Assembly (NCBI GenBank): GCA_963682025.1
Contig: OY821519.1
Location: 100,072,585 to 100,136,584, forward strand
Length of the DNA: 64,000 nt
Direction of reading: 5' to 3'
From: Cordilura impudica
Lineage: Eukaryota; Arthropoda; Insecta; Diptera; Scathophagidae
Both the position numbers and the translations under genes were made by a program. This document shows, piece after piece, positions 46,467-55,744 of this stretch; position 1 is the first letter of the stretch; the number at the start of each line of letters is the position of its first letter. The notes below the pieces were generated by a model. The model was not told the origin of the DNA, ran no database searches, and was given only the letters and a program-made list of their open reading frames with translations.

Positions 46467-47041
46467 TCTAATATTAATAGGCAAGGCGATTTCTTGTGAC
46501 CGCTATAACTTTGTAAGTTTTAAGCCAATTTTAACCAAACATACCTCAATTGAAACGTATTTCCTTTTAGATTTCCACCAGATTTATAGATTTGCACCGT
46601 CTGAAAAATTTTTCTTTGAGTAAAATTCATTTAAAGTTGCTTCTAACACATTCATAAAATTATAAAATTCTGTATGTGCGTTTATTAAATTTGTTAATGT
46701 GTTTGCAAAAAATTGTATATGAAATGCCCTGTGTTGAATTGAAACATAATTTTGGACATAAACCAATAACAACAATTTCATAAACCAATTTCATTATAGT
46801 AATTCCATATCACACTCCCTGTGTGGAATTGTGAATTGCCTAAAATTAGCATACCTTTAGGTGGCATACAAGATGGTTCAAATACCTTTAGACTCTTATT
46901 TCTGTGTGTTCAACAAATATTTATTAATAAAATAAATTTAACGAATTAAAGAGATTAAAAAACCATTCATAGAAATATATTGAATGAAAAATAAAATTTC
47001 CTACTATTTGCACTCGAATTTCGAGGGCTGAGCTCTGCTAG
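46467..47041 (+). mobile_element. Helitron-like element, copy 4, longer variant
   Basis: Starts TCTAATATTAATAGGCAAGG after an A and ends GGCTGAGCTCTGCTAG before a T; 575 bp. It is about 215 bp longer than copies 1, 2 and 5 because of extra sequence around 46700-46970. The 3' palindrome is CACTCGAATTTCGAGGG. Confidence 0.7.
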
Positions 47042-47928
47042 TATTATATTAATTTGTTCAATACTAGATATTTATTTGCAATAGAGGTTGGTTCGTAGAA
47101 TTATGTCATAACACAATAATTGGATCGCCTCACTGACGGGGCAAATGAATCCATAAAATCTGTTTTTTATAGTAGATATATTTATTTGAATGCTAACTAA
47201 GTTGCAGATGTTTCAGAATAATTTGTTATGATATATTATTAGTTACTTTCGTAAACATTAAACAGGTTGTCCATATTAAGAAAAAAAATATTTAGAGATC
47301 GAATAATATTAACATACACTAGTTGGCATAATTATTTTGACATACACTACTGTGATGTTTTCTTGTCTAGTTCGTTTGATTGCATGAAGTTTCGGTACAC
47401 ATGTTACGCTCAAAATAAAATTTTGTCGTTTACGCTTTGCATTAACTTTCTGCTGATAAGAATGCAAGCAGGCAGCGATTTTTTTCGTGGCATAAGTATT
47501 TGACAAAATCTTTGTGGCAGTTTTTTAATAAAATTATACAGTTTAAGCTATTTAAATGAAAATTATTTGTTATACAAAAAAGGAAAAATTAATTAATTAA
47601 TCTATTGTTCCACCTTCGTCATATTGAGTGCAATATTATATGTCGAAGGTGGAACAATAGATTTAAGGTTGTTGTTTATGATTTAAAACAACCCTGAAGA
47701 TGATATTCAAAGAATATCGAAATATTGGATTTCTATAAATAACTTTTACCAAAATCAGACCACGAGCTCAAATATTTAATTATTAATTATATAAAATAAT
47801 TTTTTGAGATTTTTTTCCAACCAGCAGACAAGCCTTAAATGGCTTCGCAAGGGTTATAAAATTTAAAGAATTGTAATTTTATGAAAAAACAAAAAAAAAA
47901 AAAAAGAAATTTTTCCACAATGGGAAAA
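47042..47928. other. Unassigned sequence containing a 20-bp-arm hairpin
   Basis: 47599-47618 and 47644-47663 are exact complements (AATCTATTGTTCCACCTTCG and its reverse), with a 25-bp loop. At 47683 CCCTGAAGAT is followed by a 7-bp stem (GATATTC...GAATATC) and GAAA. No gene seen. Confidence 0.5.
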
Positions 47929-47929
47929 G

Positions 47930-48670
47930 TGAATTTCGAGTGCACATAGAACATTATTTTTTGCGGAAAAACAATCAGCAAAACCAAGAAGGCTTGATAA
48001 ATACTATGGAGACTGCACCATTTACTTCAATGGTTGAGTAGTAGCTTACTGAATTACGCTATGGCCGTACCAACACAAGTGGCGCCGAATGTTCAGATCG
48101 CCCAAAAGAAGTGGTCACATCAGAAATCGTCGATAAAATCCATGGAATGATATTGAACGATGGGAGAGTGAAAGAGCGTGAGCTGGCTGAAGTTACGATA
48201 ATAAGCGCAACCATGTGACTATTTTAACGAATTGTTCGGCGATGTTGAAACGCCATCCCTAAGAGGTTTTGCGTCATTTCGTAACCGTAGGCGGAACATA
48301 GATCCATCAAAACACACCAGGGACCAAGGAACAGTCAAAGCAATGGACATCTTCGGGTAAACATACACCAAAGAATCCGAAGTGGGTCCGTCGGCCAAAA
48401 AGGTAAAAGCGACACTTTTTGGGATTCTTTGGATGTCATTCACATCGATTACTTTGAAAAGTTTAAAACCGTCACTAGTGAATGTTATTCATTCGACATT
48501 GATTTGAAGCAAAAACGACCGCATTTGGGGAAGGGAAAAGTACTCTTCCCCCATGACAACGCATCGGTACACACGTGTTTAGTCATGTGGCAAAAATCCA
48601 TAAATTTATTTACGAACTGCTACCCCACACAGTGGGATCGCTTCATACATTTATTGGCAAAAAGTATAAG
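47930..48670 (+). pseudogene. mariner-family transposase, decayed
   Basis: Readable segments across frames: EHYFLRKNNQQNQEGL (about 47950), SGAECSDRPKEVVTSEIVDK (about 48080) and KIHGMILNDGRVKERELAE (about 48137), which form the DNA-binding region. WDSLDVIHIDYFEK (about 48421) and RPHLGKGKVLFPHDNASVHT (about 48518-48577) contain the second catalytic aspartate in the typical mariner HDNA box. Frameshifts lie near 48000 and 48210-48400. The C-terminal PDLAPSDY part is not found. Confidence 0.75.
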
Positions 48671-48749
48671 GAGAGCTCGTAGAACGTTCAAATTTGGCCC
48701 AGAGTATTTTTTAAGTTCATTTAAGACAAATTTAAAATTTTATCGAAAT

Positions 48750-49060
48750 TGACCACGCCCATCGCCCCCGCCCATATAACCTGAAAAAATTTGTTTGCTC
48801 CAAATTTTTATTTCTCCACCAAAAGTCATGAAACTTGGCAAAAGACATCAGTGTTATGAAGTTGATATATCTGGAAAGTTTCATAGAAATAGACCACGCC
48901 CATCGTCAATAGCCGCCTATATGAATTTGTGAATCCAAATTTTCGCTTCTTCTTCAAAAGTCTTGTAACTTGACTCAAGTTATCGGTATAATGAAATAAA
49001 GATGTTTGCAAAGATTTGCAGAAGCGTGCCACGCCCACCGCCCATATAACCGAAAAAAAT
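48750..49060. repeat. Degenerate ~140-bp tandem repeat with CCACGCCCA boxes
   Basis: GACCACGCCCATCG begins segments at 48751 and 48893, and GTGCCACGCCCACC at 49026. Each is followed by a GCCCATATAACC- or GCCTATATGAAT-type block, a TCCAAATTTT run, CAAAAGTC.TG.AACTTG and a weaker tail. Spacing is 142 and about 134 bp. GC-rich boxes stand out from the AT-rich surroundings. Related boxes occur at 44150 and 44297. Confidence 0.55.
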
Positions 49061-49194
49061 TTTGAATGTAAAAATTTTGTTTTTGAAACAAACTGAAAAT
49101 GTTTTGTTATTTAGCTTAAAAGCTATAATAATATTTTTCCATAAAAATAACTAACTGAAGCAAGATAAACGATTCAATGGCTGATAAATATTTT

Positions 49195-49640
49195 TACGAG
49201 TATGCAAACTTTTATTCATCTTCTATCATTTCTTTAATGATATTATCAAGTTCCAAAGCATATTTATGAGGTTGGCTTCTTATGCAAGAAGGCGATGAAA
49301 AACATCATTAGTCTATACCTTTTATAGTCCTTATTTAAATATCTTTAGGTTCTTCGGAAAGCAGACCCATGGGAAGTAAAGCCTCATCCATATTGTCTTT
49401 GCCATGAATAAGTATTTTGTAAACTCTAACCGGCATGTAATACCAACTATAGTTTAGTACTAATGGCATCGCCGTATCCAAAGCTAAATTCTTAAACTTA
49501 GATTTATTCTCTGGTCGTACGTTATTATTTGCAGCGTAATTCGAAATCGATCAAAATGTTTTTTGACTCCAGTTATGTCAGTAACAACTTGAGGATTCGA
49601 AAAGAATCGTCTTGAGGTGTTACCATCGTTTGAAGACCTA
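49195..49640 (-). pseudogene. Orphan transposon protein, diverged copy C
   Basis: On the minus strand, 49590-49540 gives VTDITGVKKHFDRFRI. After a frameshift, 49530-49340 gives NNNVRPENKSKFKNLALD, YSWYYMPVRVYKILIHG and ALLPMGLLSEEP. Further down, TNDVFHRLL and LELDNIIKEMIEDE match TNEDLITILL and ELDEEAKQLLEDE of copy A. The order of motifs is the same as in copies A and B, yet the DNA is not alignable with them, so this is a separate lineage of the same protein family. It is also broken by stops and shifts. Function unknown. Confidence 0.6.
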
Positions 49641-49849
49641 GGTCCCTGTGTCCATCTGCTCTATTAACGCCATTTGAATGATGCCAACTAATTGTTAACA
49701 AATTGTTGCTATTATTGATAGCATTATTATTTTATTTTATTTATTTATTTATTTGCTTTCCTGTACAACAAGAACAAATCTTATAATTACAGTACAGGAA
49801 TAATAATAATGAGAATTGTTAGTTACAAAATACATACATTTTTAATACA

Positions 49850-51370
49850 GAAAATATTTAAGAAAAATGGTAAACAATAACCAAGAAAATAATACAAGAT
49901 TACAAAAAAAAGAAAAAAACGATGACGAGGTAGAATTAATTGTTTTCCTCGCTTTGATCTGGCGAACCGGAGATTTTCATACAGGTAAAGTGGTTTTGCG
50001 GTGAAAATTGCTTTATGAAGAAACAAAAGAACTCTAATTTTCATCAGATTTTCAAATGATACGCCGAAAAGCTTATTAGTGGAGGAAGAAGTTCCGGCAG
50101 ACCTTCTTAGTCTAAAAACATATCTAATTATGCTGTTATGTAAAACATTAAGTTTGCCTTTACTAAATGAATCACAGCTTGCAAAAAGTTCACACCCGTA
50201 TAAAATACCGGGAATTAAATACGTTTTGGCTAGAAGTATTCTTATATTTAAGGGAGTGAAAGATTGAGTGTGCCATAGAGTTCTGAGCTTCATGTAAGTT
50301 TGAACAACAGTCGTATTTATGTGGTTCGACCAAGTTAGAGTGTTATTAAAAGTTACTCCAAGATTTTTAGTTTTTGTAACAAAGTCAATTCTATCGCCGT
50401 TGATAACTATTTCATTCCCAAACTTTGGATTTGCATTTCGTTTGCGTATTAGCAGACATTTTGACTTGCTAGGATTAATGCATAAACCATTTGGTGACGC
50501 CCATCTGTACAATTGACTAAGGTCATAGTTAATTTTGTCTATATTTTCGTATATTGACTCGATTGGGGTGCTCAGAAAGAGTTGTACATCGTCAGCGTAC
50601 ATGTGTATCTTACAATGAGAAAGATAATCTGGTAAATCATTGACATAGATTGAGAACAAAAGTGGCCCTAATACAGATCCTTGCGGTACACCTTTTATAA
50701 GTTATAAAGTTTCAGATGAGTTGCTATTTACGTGTACGGATTGTGTGCGGTTTGCTCGAAAGCCGGATTGTTTGTGGGACATTAAGTTGTGTTGAGTTAT
50801 ATATTCACATTCATTTGAAAAAAAATTATCTTTTCAAAAACTTTTGACAAATAACATAGAATGGCTATTGGTCGTTGCTCAGAATTTGATTTTGGTATTA
50901 TTTTAGCATGTTTCCATATGGTAGGGAAACTGCTTGAAGTTATAATGCAGTTGAAGAAAAATGTTATATAAGGCAGTAAAAGTGGAAGAACTATTTTAAT
51001 AAATTTCGGATTTACATTATCATATCCTACAGAGTTTGACTTTACCAGAGAAAAGCATTTTATAATATCAAGTTGATTAACGCATTTAAATTCAAAGGAA
51101 TTTTCCTCGGCAAAATTTGGAGTATTTCGTATATTATTGTAAAGGTAGATTCGTAAATTTTAAGTTCAATTCGTCAGCGTCTATCGAACAGGTATTATCT
51201 TCCAATGCCAATATCTCTAATTGTCGTCCACGTTTGTTTAGAGTCAATGGCAGAATTAAATTTCATAGAAAAGAAATTGCACTTAGCAGTTTTGATTTTT
51301 CGATTAACATCTCTCCTAGCCGTATGATATTCGTTTTGCAGTTCAGGTGTTTTAAACCTCTTCCATCTGG
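49850..51370 (-). pseudogene. Non-LTR reverse transcriptase domain (internally deleted)
   Basis: Reading down from about 51000: TIWKHAKIIPKSNSEQRPIA and LSKVFEKI, then HNLMSHKQSGFRANRTQSVH (the QSGFR motif). A jump leads straight to [20 protein letters not shown] (about 50690-50640), so the intervening segment that would hold the first catalytic aspartate is deleted and a stop is present. From 50659 the frame is open for 278 codons with the catalytic YADDVQLF box, [20 protein letters not shown] and [20 protein letters not shown]. Inactive because of the deletion. Confidence 0.8.
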
Positions 51371-51871
51371 ATTACGCAATATGCCTTCGATAGATCAAGT
51401 CTTTTATAGTAGTAGTAAACCAAGGTTTAACACTGACTGTTTTGGATTTTGTTTTCAGAGGTTCCGATTCGTCGAAAAGTTGTAATAAATTGTTCTGTAG
51501 AAAGGTTATTTGATCATCAACAGATGTCATACAGTAAATACAATCCCAGTCAATTTGGTAAAAGTTTGAGTAAAGTAATGCGTAGTTTAGATTTTTGCAG
51601 TCACGGTATGAGTAAACCATATTAGCTTGTTGAATTTGATAGTTGTAAGTCAGGAAGATCAAATCGTGTTTTGAAAAGCATGGTGCTGAAATTTGATCAT
51701 ACAATAACACGTTTGACAAATCACTGACAAAGAAGATATCAAGCAGACTATTGCTATTGATGGTGTAGTGTGTAGGATTGTAACGATTTACGGGTTCAAG
51801 TCCATAAGTTATCATGCTGTCAGTAAGCGCTGATTCATTAATAATGTTTGAATTAAAATCTCCAGCTATAA

Positions 51872-53181
51872 TAACGGGTGATTTTTTAAGAGCTTGATAA
51901 CTTTTTTTTAAAAAAAAACGCATAAAATTTGCAAAATCTCATCGGTTCTTTATTTGAAACGTTAGATTGGTCCATGACATTTACTTTTTGAAGATAATTT
52001 CATTTAAATGTTGACCGCGGCTGCGTCTTAGGTGGTCCATTCGGAAAGTCCAATTTTGGGCAACTTTTTCGAGCATTTCGGCCGGAATAGCCCGAATTTC
52101 TTCGGAAATGTTGTCTTCCAAAGCTGGAATAGTTGCTGGCTTATTTCTGTAGACTTTAGACTTGACGTAGCCCCACAAAAAATAGTCTAAAGGCGTCAAA
52201 TCGCATGATCTTGGTGGCCAACTTACCGGTCCATTTCTTGAGATGAATTGTTCTCCGAAGTTTTCCCTCAAAATGGCCATAGAATCGCGAGCTGTGTGGC
52301 ATGTAGCGCCATCTTGTTGAAACCACATGTCAACCAAGTTCAGTTCTTCCATTTTTGGCAACAAAAAGTTTGTTAGCATCGAACGATAGCGATCGCCATT
52401 CACCGTAACGTTGCGTCCAACAGCATCTTTGAAAAAATACGGTCCAATGATTCCACCAGCGTACAAACCACACCAAACAGTGCATTTTTCGGGATGCATG
52501 GGCAGTTCTTGAACGGCTTCTGGTTGCTCTTCACTCCAAATACGGCAATTTTGCTTATTTACGAAGCCATTCAACCAGAAATGAGCCTCATCGCTGAACA
52601 AAATTTGTCGATAAAAAAGCGGATTTTCTGCCAACTTTTCTAGGGCCCATTCACTGAAAATTAGACGTTGTGGCAGATCGTTCGGCTTCAGTTCTTGCAC
52701 GAGCTGTATTTTATACGGTTTTACACCAAGATCTTTGCGTAAAATCTTCCATGTGGTCGAATAACACAAACCCAATTGCTGCGAACGGCGACGAATCGAC
52801 ATTTCACGGTCTTCAGTAACACTCTCAGAAACAGACGCAATATTCTCTTCTGTACGCACTGTACGCATTCGTGTGGTTGGTTTAATGTCCAATAAAGTAA
52901 ACTGAGTGCGAAACTTGGTCACAATCGCGTTAATTGTTTGCTCACTTGGTCGATTATGTAGACCATAAATCGGACGTAAAGCGCGAAACACATTTCGAAC
53001 CGAACACTGATTTTGGTAATAAAATTCAATGATTTGCAAGCGTTGCTCGTTAGTAAGTCTATTCATGATGAAATGTCAAAGCATACTGAGCATCTTTCTC
53101 TTTGACACCATGTCTGAAATCCCACGTGATCTATCAAATACTAATGCATGAAAATCCTAACCTCAAAAAAATCACCCGTTA
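51872..53181 (-). mobile_element. Intact IS630/mariner-type element, family 2
   Basis: The element (51874-53179, 1306 bp) has inverted ends ACGGGTGATTTTTTAAGAGC and, complemented, ACGGGTGATTTTTTTGAGGT. TA target duplications lie at 51872-51873 and 53180-53181. One uninterrupted transposase ORF occupies 51981-53066. A near-identical copy with a 30-bp deletion is at 60796-62071. High identity of the two copies and perfect borders indicate recent activity. Confidence 0.93.
51981..53066 (-). CDS. IS630/mariner-type transposase, family 2, intact, 361 aa
   Basis: A cut-and-paste transposase. Two helix-turn-helix regions occupy the N-terminal third (about residues 8-52, with RNVFRALRPIYGLHNRPS, and about 85-115, with SIRRRSQQLGLCYSTTWKIL). 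The catalytic aspartates are D159 in FSDEAHFWLNGF, D252 in WFQQDGATCHTA and D289 in RSCDLTPLDYFLWGY. By my count 36 residues separate the last two, so it is not classical mariner (DD34D) or Tc1 (DD34E). The C-terminus ends RSRGQHLNEIIFKK. Length is usual for the superfamily (about 340-370 aa). The start is the first ATG after the terminal region. No stop or frameshift; possibly functional. Confidence 0.92.
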   Translation of the reverse strand: MNRLTNEQRLQIIEFYYQNQCSVRNVFRALRPIYGLHNRPSEQTINAIVTKFRTQFTLLDIKPTTRMRTVRTEENIASVSESVTEDREMSIRRRSQQLGLCYSTTWKILRKDLGVKPYKIQLVQELKPNDLPQRLIFSEWALEKLAENPLFYRQILFSDEAHFWLNGFVNKQNCRIWSEEQPEAVQELPMHPEKCTVWCGLYAGGIIGPYFFKDAVGRNVTVNGDRYRSMLTNFLLPKMEELNLVDMWFQQDGATCHTARDSMAILRENFGEQFISRNGPVSWPPRSCDLTPLDYFLWGYVKSKVYRNKPATIPALEDNISEEIRAIPAEMLEKVAQNWTFRMDHLRRSRGQHLNEIIFKK

Positions 53182-53864
53182 ATATCATTATATCCATCTG
53201 TAAAGATCTCCAGTTTATCAAGAAACTTGGAGAACCTAATATTTTTATTTGGCCTGTATACACACCCTGCAAGCATTTTCCTTCCGCTTGATTTGATCTC
53301 TACGAAAATATATTCTACCTTATCTTGCTTCTCAGATTTACAGCAGAAAGTACATGCAATATGATCTCTAACAAAAATTGCAACACCACCGCCCTTGGAA
53401 ATATTCCCTCTATCTTCACACTCCCTATCAGATCTAAAAACTCTATACCCACGCAGACAAATCAAATTATCCGAGGTGGATTTGACCAGCTAAGTTTCTG
53501 ATACACAAACGATATCAATGTTAGAATTTTCAAAAGTGAGTTTAAATTCATCTATTTTATTATTTAAACTTTGAACATTGATGTGACAGGCCTTCTTTCT
53601 GTTTTGCTAAAATTTTCACCATATTCATCATAACGTCTTTAGAGCTTCCAATGTTAAAATTATTCATTTACTAAAAAAAAAGAAAAAAAAAAAACAAAGA
53701 AAAAATTCAAAAAAGGTGATCCTAACATCAACGTAATCAAAAAAAGATTTAAAAGTTTAAATTTAAAAAAGCAATTTAAAATTATGAATTTAAATATTAA
53801 GATAATAAAATATAATAAGAAAGCATTAAAAATTTGAGCTATTATACTAATAAATTTAAAAGTT

Positions 53865-54240
53865 ATTAATGTTGCCACTCGTGGCTTCAGCAAAATAATT
53901 ATTATGAACGGCTCCATAATTACGAAAAAAATCAAGTGCAGCTATGTGTTCAATACAGACCGGGTCATCAGTGGCAATACGTTTAACATAAATAAGCCCA
54001 CGATGGGTATAAGCGGAATAAAGTTGGTTGTCTCTTTTTAAATCAGATGCAGCTCTCAAAATTTTGTAGTTAGAGTTCGTTAAGTTTTCTTTTATAAATG
54101 TTTTATCCGAATTAAATCCTATCTTATTTAGCCTTAAATTTGTTTTATTTGTTTTTAGATAAGAACCAAGGGATTTCAGAAAGAAGTTATTATCGTATGG
54201 TGAGCTTAGCTTTGCAATTATTACGGCGTCGCGGGAAATA
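53865..54240 (-). pseudogene. Non-LTR ORF1-type protein remnant
   Basis: Read on the minus strand, across a frameshift, it gives VIIAKLSSPYDNNFFLKSLG, INKIGFNSDKTFIKENLT-like sequence, then NYKILRAASDLKRDNQ, YSAYTHRGLIYVKRI and DDPVCIEHIAALD. This is the typical C-terminal arrangement of LINE ORF1 proteins (a ...YINE.LT..NR.LF..A..LK... block then ...W...G.I..R). It lies directly upstream of the endonuclease half, as expected in such elements. Confidence 0.65.
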
Positions 54241-54587
54241 TTAATGTTTTTTTGTTTTTATTTTGTAAGCGAAAAATAGATTGTAATCGAGGTGGTGGTA
54301 TGTTGATAGCATTAAAACCCATGGGCCAAAAAGTATCCACCATTTTATATCGTGTTTTTTTTTTTTTTTTTTGAATTGCTGAAATGAAATTTCGTGTGAC
54401 TTTTTTTTATAAAATCTATAACTTTGTTCAACAGTATAAAATATTATGTGAGTTTTATTTATTAAATCAAAAGAATACACTCGCACCTTTCATTTTTTTT
54501 TTTAACCAGAACACACAGGTCGGTGAGCTTTACCTTTTTGTCCAAGAAAAACTAAAAACATTGAATATTTGAGTGCAATTATAAAAA
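54241..54587. other. Unassigned AT-rich sequence
   Basis: Contains a T-run near 54354-54372. No gene recognised. Confidence 0.35.
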
Positions 54588-54948
54588 CTAGCAGATTCCA
54601 GCCCTCGAAATTCAAGTGCAAATTCTAGGACATTTTTTTTCATTACATAAAGAGCCTAAAGGTATGCTAATCAATTATAGCCAATTCGCAAATCAACATA
54701 AAAAAACAAACTCATTTTTATTACAAACACAAGAACAAATTTAATAAACACACACATAGCATTGTATAATTTTATGTATGTGTTAGTAGCAACTTTAAAT
54801 GAAATTTACTCAAAATAAAGGGAAAAATTTAAAAATCTGTAAATCTGCAAAATGGCTAAAAAGAAATACCTTTCAAATAATATACGTTTGGCCAAAATCG
54901 GGATAAAACGGCAGAACAAAACATCGGTCACAAGATTAATATTATAGA
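54588..54948 (-). mobile_element. Helitron-like non-autonomous element, copy 5 (minus strand)
   Basis: On the minus strand it starts TCTATAATATTAATCTTG after an A and ends GGAATCTGCTAG before a T; 361 bp, equal to copy 2. A short segment (AGGCAAGGCGATTT) present in other copies near the 5' end is missing. The 3' palindrome reads CACTTGAATTTCGAGGG. Confidence 0.72.
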
Positions 54949-54949
54949 T

Positions 54950-55495
54950 TTGAATATTTTTTAAACTATTACTGTTTTCTAATTATTTTTAAAATTAATG
55001 TTGAGCTGCTATATTTTTCAAATATACTTACACCAAATAGATATGACAAAAAAAATTATATAGCCGGACCATTGCAATACATGAAAATCTGAGGCAGTTA
55101 CTGTAGACTTTCGTTTAGGTGAGTTTGCCGCGTTATTTTGGACAAAAATTTTTATTATGTTTTTTTTTTTAATTATGACGCATTTCTCTTAATCAAACAA
55201 TTCTCTACAAAATTGCATCATCACATTTTTGATATTTTACACTCGAAAAACTGACTTTTCCAGGGGTCGAATCGCCGCATTCGTTATCGAAATTTTTCGA
55301 TCGAAATTATTTTTTTATTTACCAAAATAAAATACTAACAGTAATTTTACTCTGTCACAGCTAACGAGTTATGATCCATAGTTAATAGTAAAAGTGAAAC
55401 GAGGTCTGACGATTGTCCGTCTTCTTTAAATTATAAACCAAAATATGGAATTTCGATTGATTTTACTCGATATCGAATGAGACGATTTGCCCCCT
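54950..55495. other. Unassigned AT-rich sequence
   Basis: No ORF or repeat structure recognised. Confidence 0.35.
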
Positions 55496-55499
55496 GTAA

Positions 55500-55740
55500 A
55501 ATCCCACATTGCCCAATTCAGCATATTCTTCAGAATTAGTCCCCCTGCGTCTATTTCCTGTTTCCAAACCTGAAGTGATGGTTCGGTGGTAAGAGATTTG
55601 GGTTGAAGAAAGAGGCCTATTTTGATGACCTTGGAAAACCTAATATATGGAAGAATTAAAAAAAAGGAAAAATGCTGGACTAACTATATCGAGCTTAAAG
55701 ACTACTTTGTTTAGAAATAAAACAGCTTTTTTGCCAAAAA
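55500..55740 (+). pseudogene. mariner transposase C-terminal fragment
   Basis: CCTGCGTCTATTTCCTGTTT and following bases match the SDYFLFPNL.. region seen at 31420. The end reads KCWTNYIELKDYF, counterpart of KCIELRGDYV at 34840. Short, frameshifted and without ends. Confidence 0.55.
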
Positions 55741-55744
55741 TATC

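Larger units (their letters stand above)
51372..53465 (-). pseudogene. Non-LTR apurinic-type endonuclease domain, split by insertion
   Basis: The N-terminal half (53465-53182) has GYRVFRSDRECEDR, GGGVAIFVRDHI and VEYIFVEIKS then GCVYRPN. The C-terminal half (51871-51372) has IIAGDFNSN and the SKHDLIFLTYN catalytic histidine/aspartate motif. Removing the IS630/mariner-type insertion and one TA joins the halves in frame across ...GYND and IIAGDFN. This domain nicks target DNA for LINE integration. The rest of the element is defective. Confidence 0.85.
49733..54240 (-). mobile_element. Defective non-LTR retrotransposon, interrupted
   Basis: Order on the minus strand: ORF1 remnant (54240-53865), endonuclease N-terminus (53465-53182), IS630/mariner-type insertion, endonuclease C-terminus (51871-51372), reverse transcriptase (about 51370-49920), then a 3' tail of (AAAT)n (near 49733-49755). 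No RNase H domain follows the RT. The build and RT style ([25 protein letters not shown]) suggest a CR1/Rex1/Daphne-like LINE, which is tentative. No target duplication was found. Confidence 0.75.
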
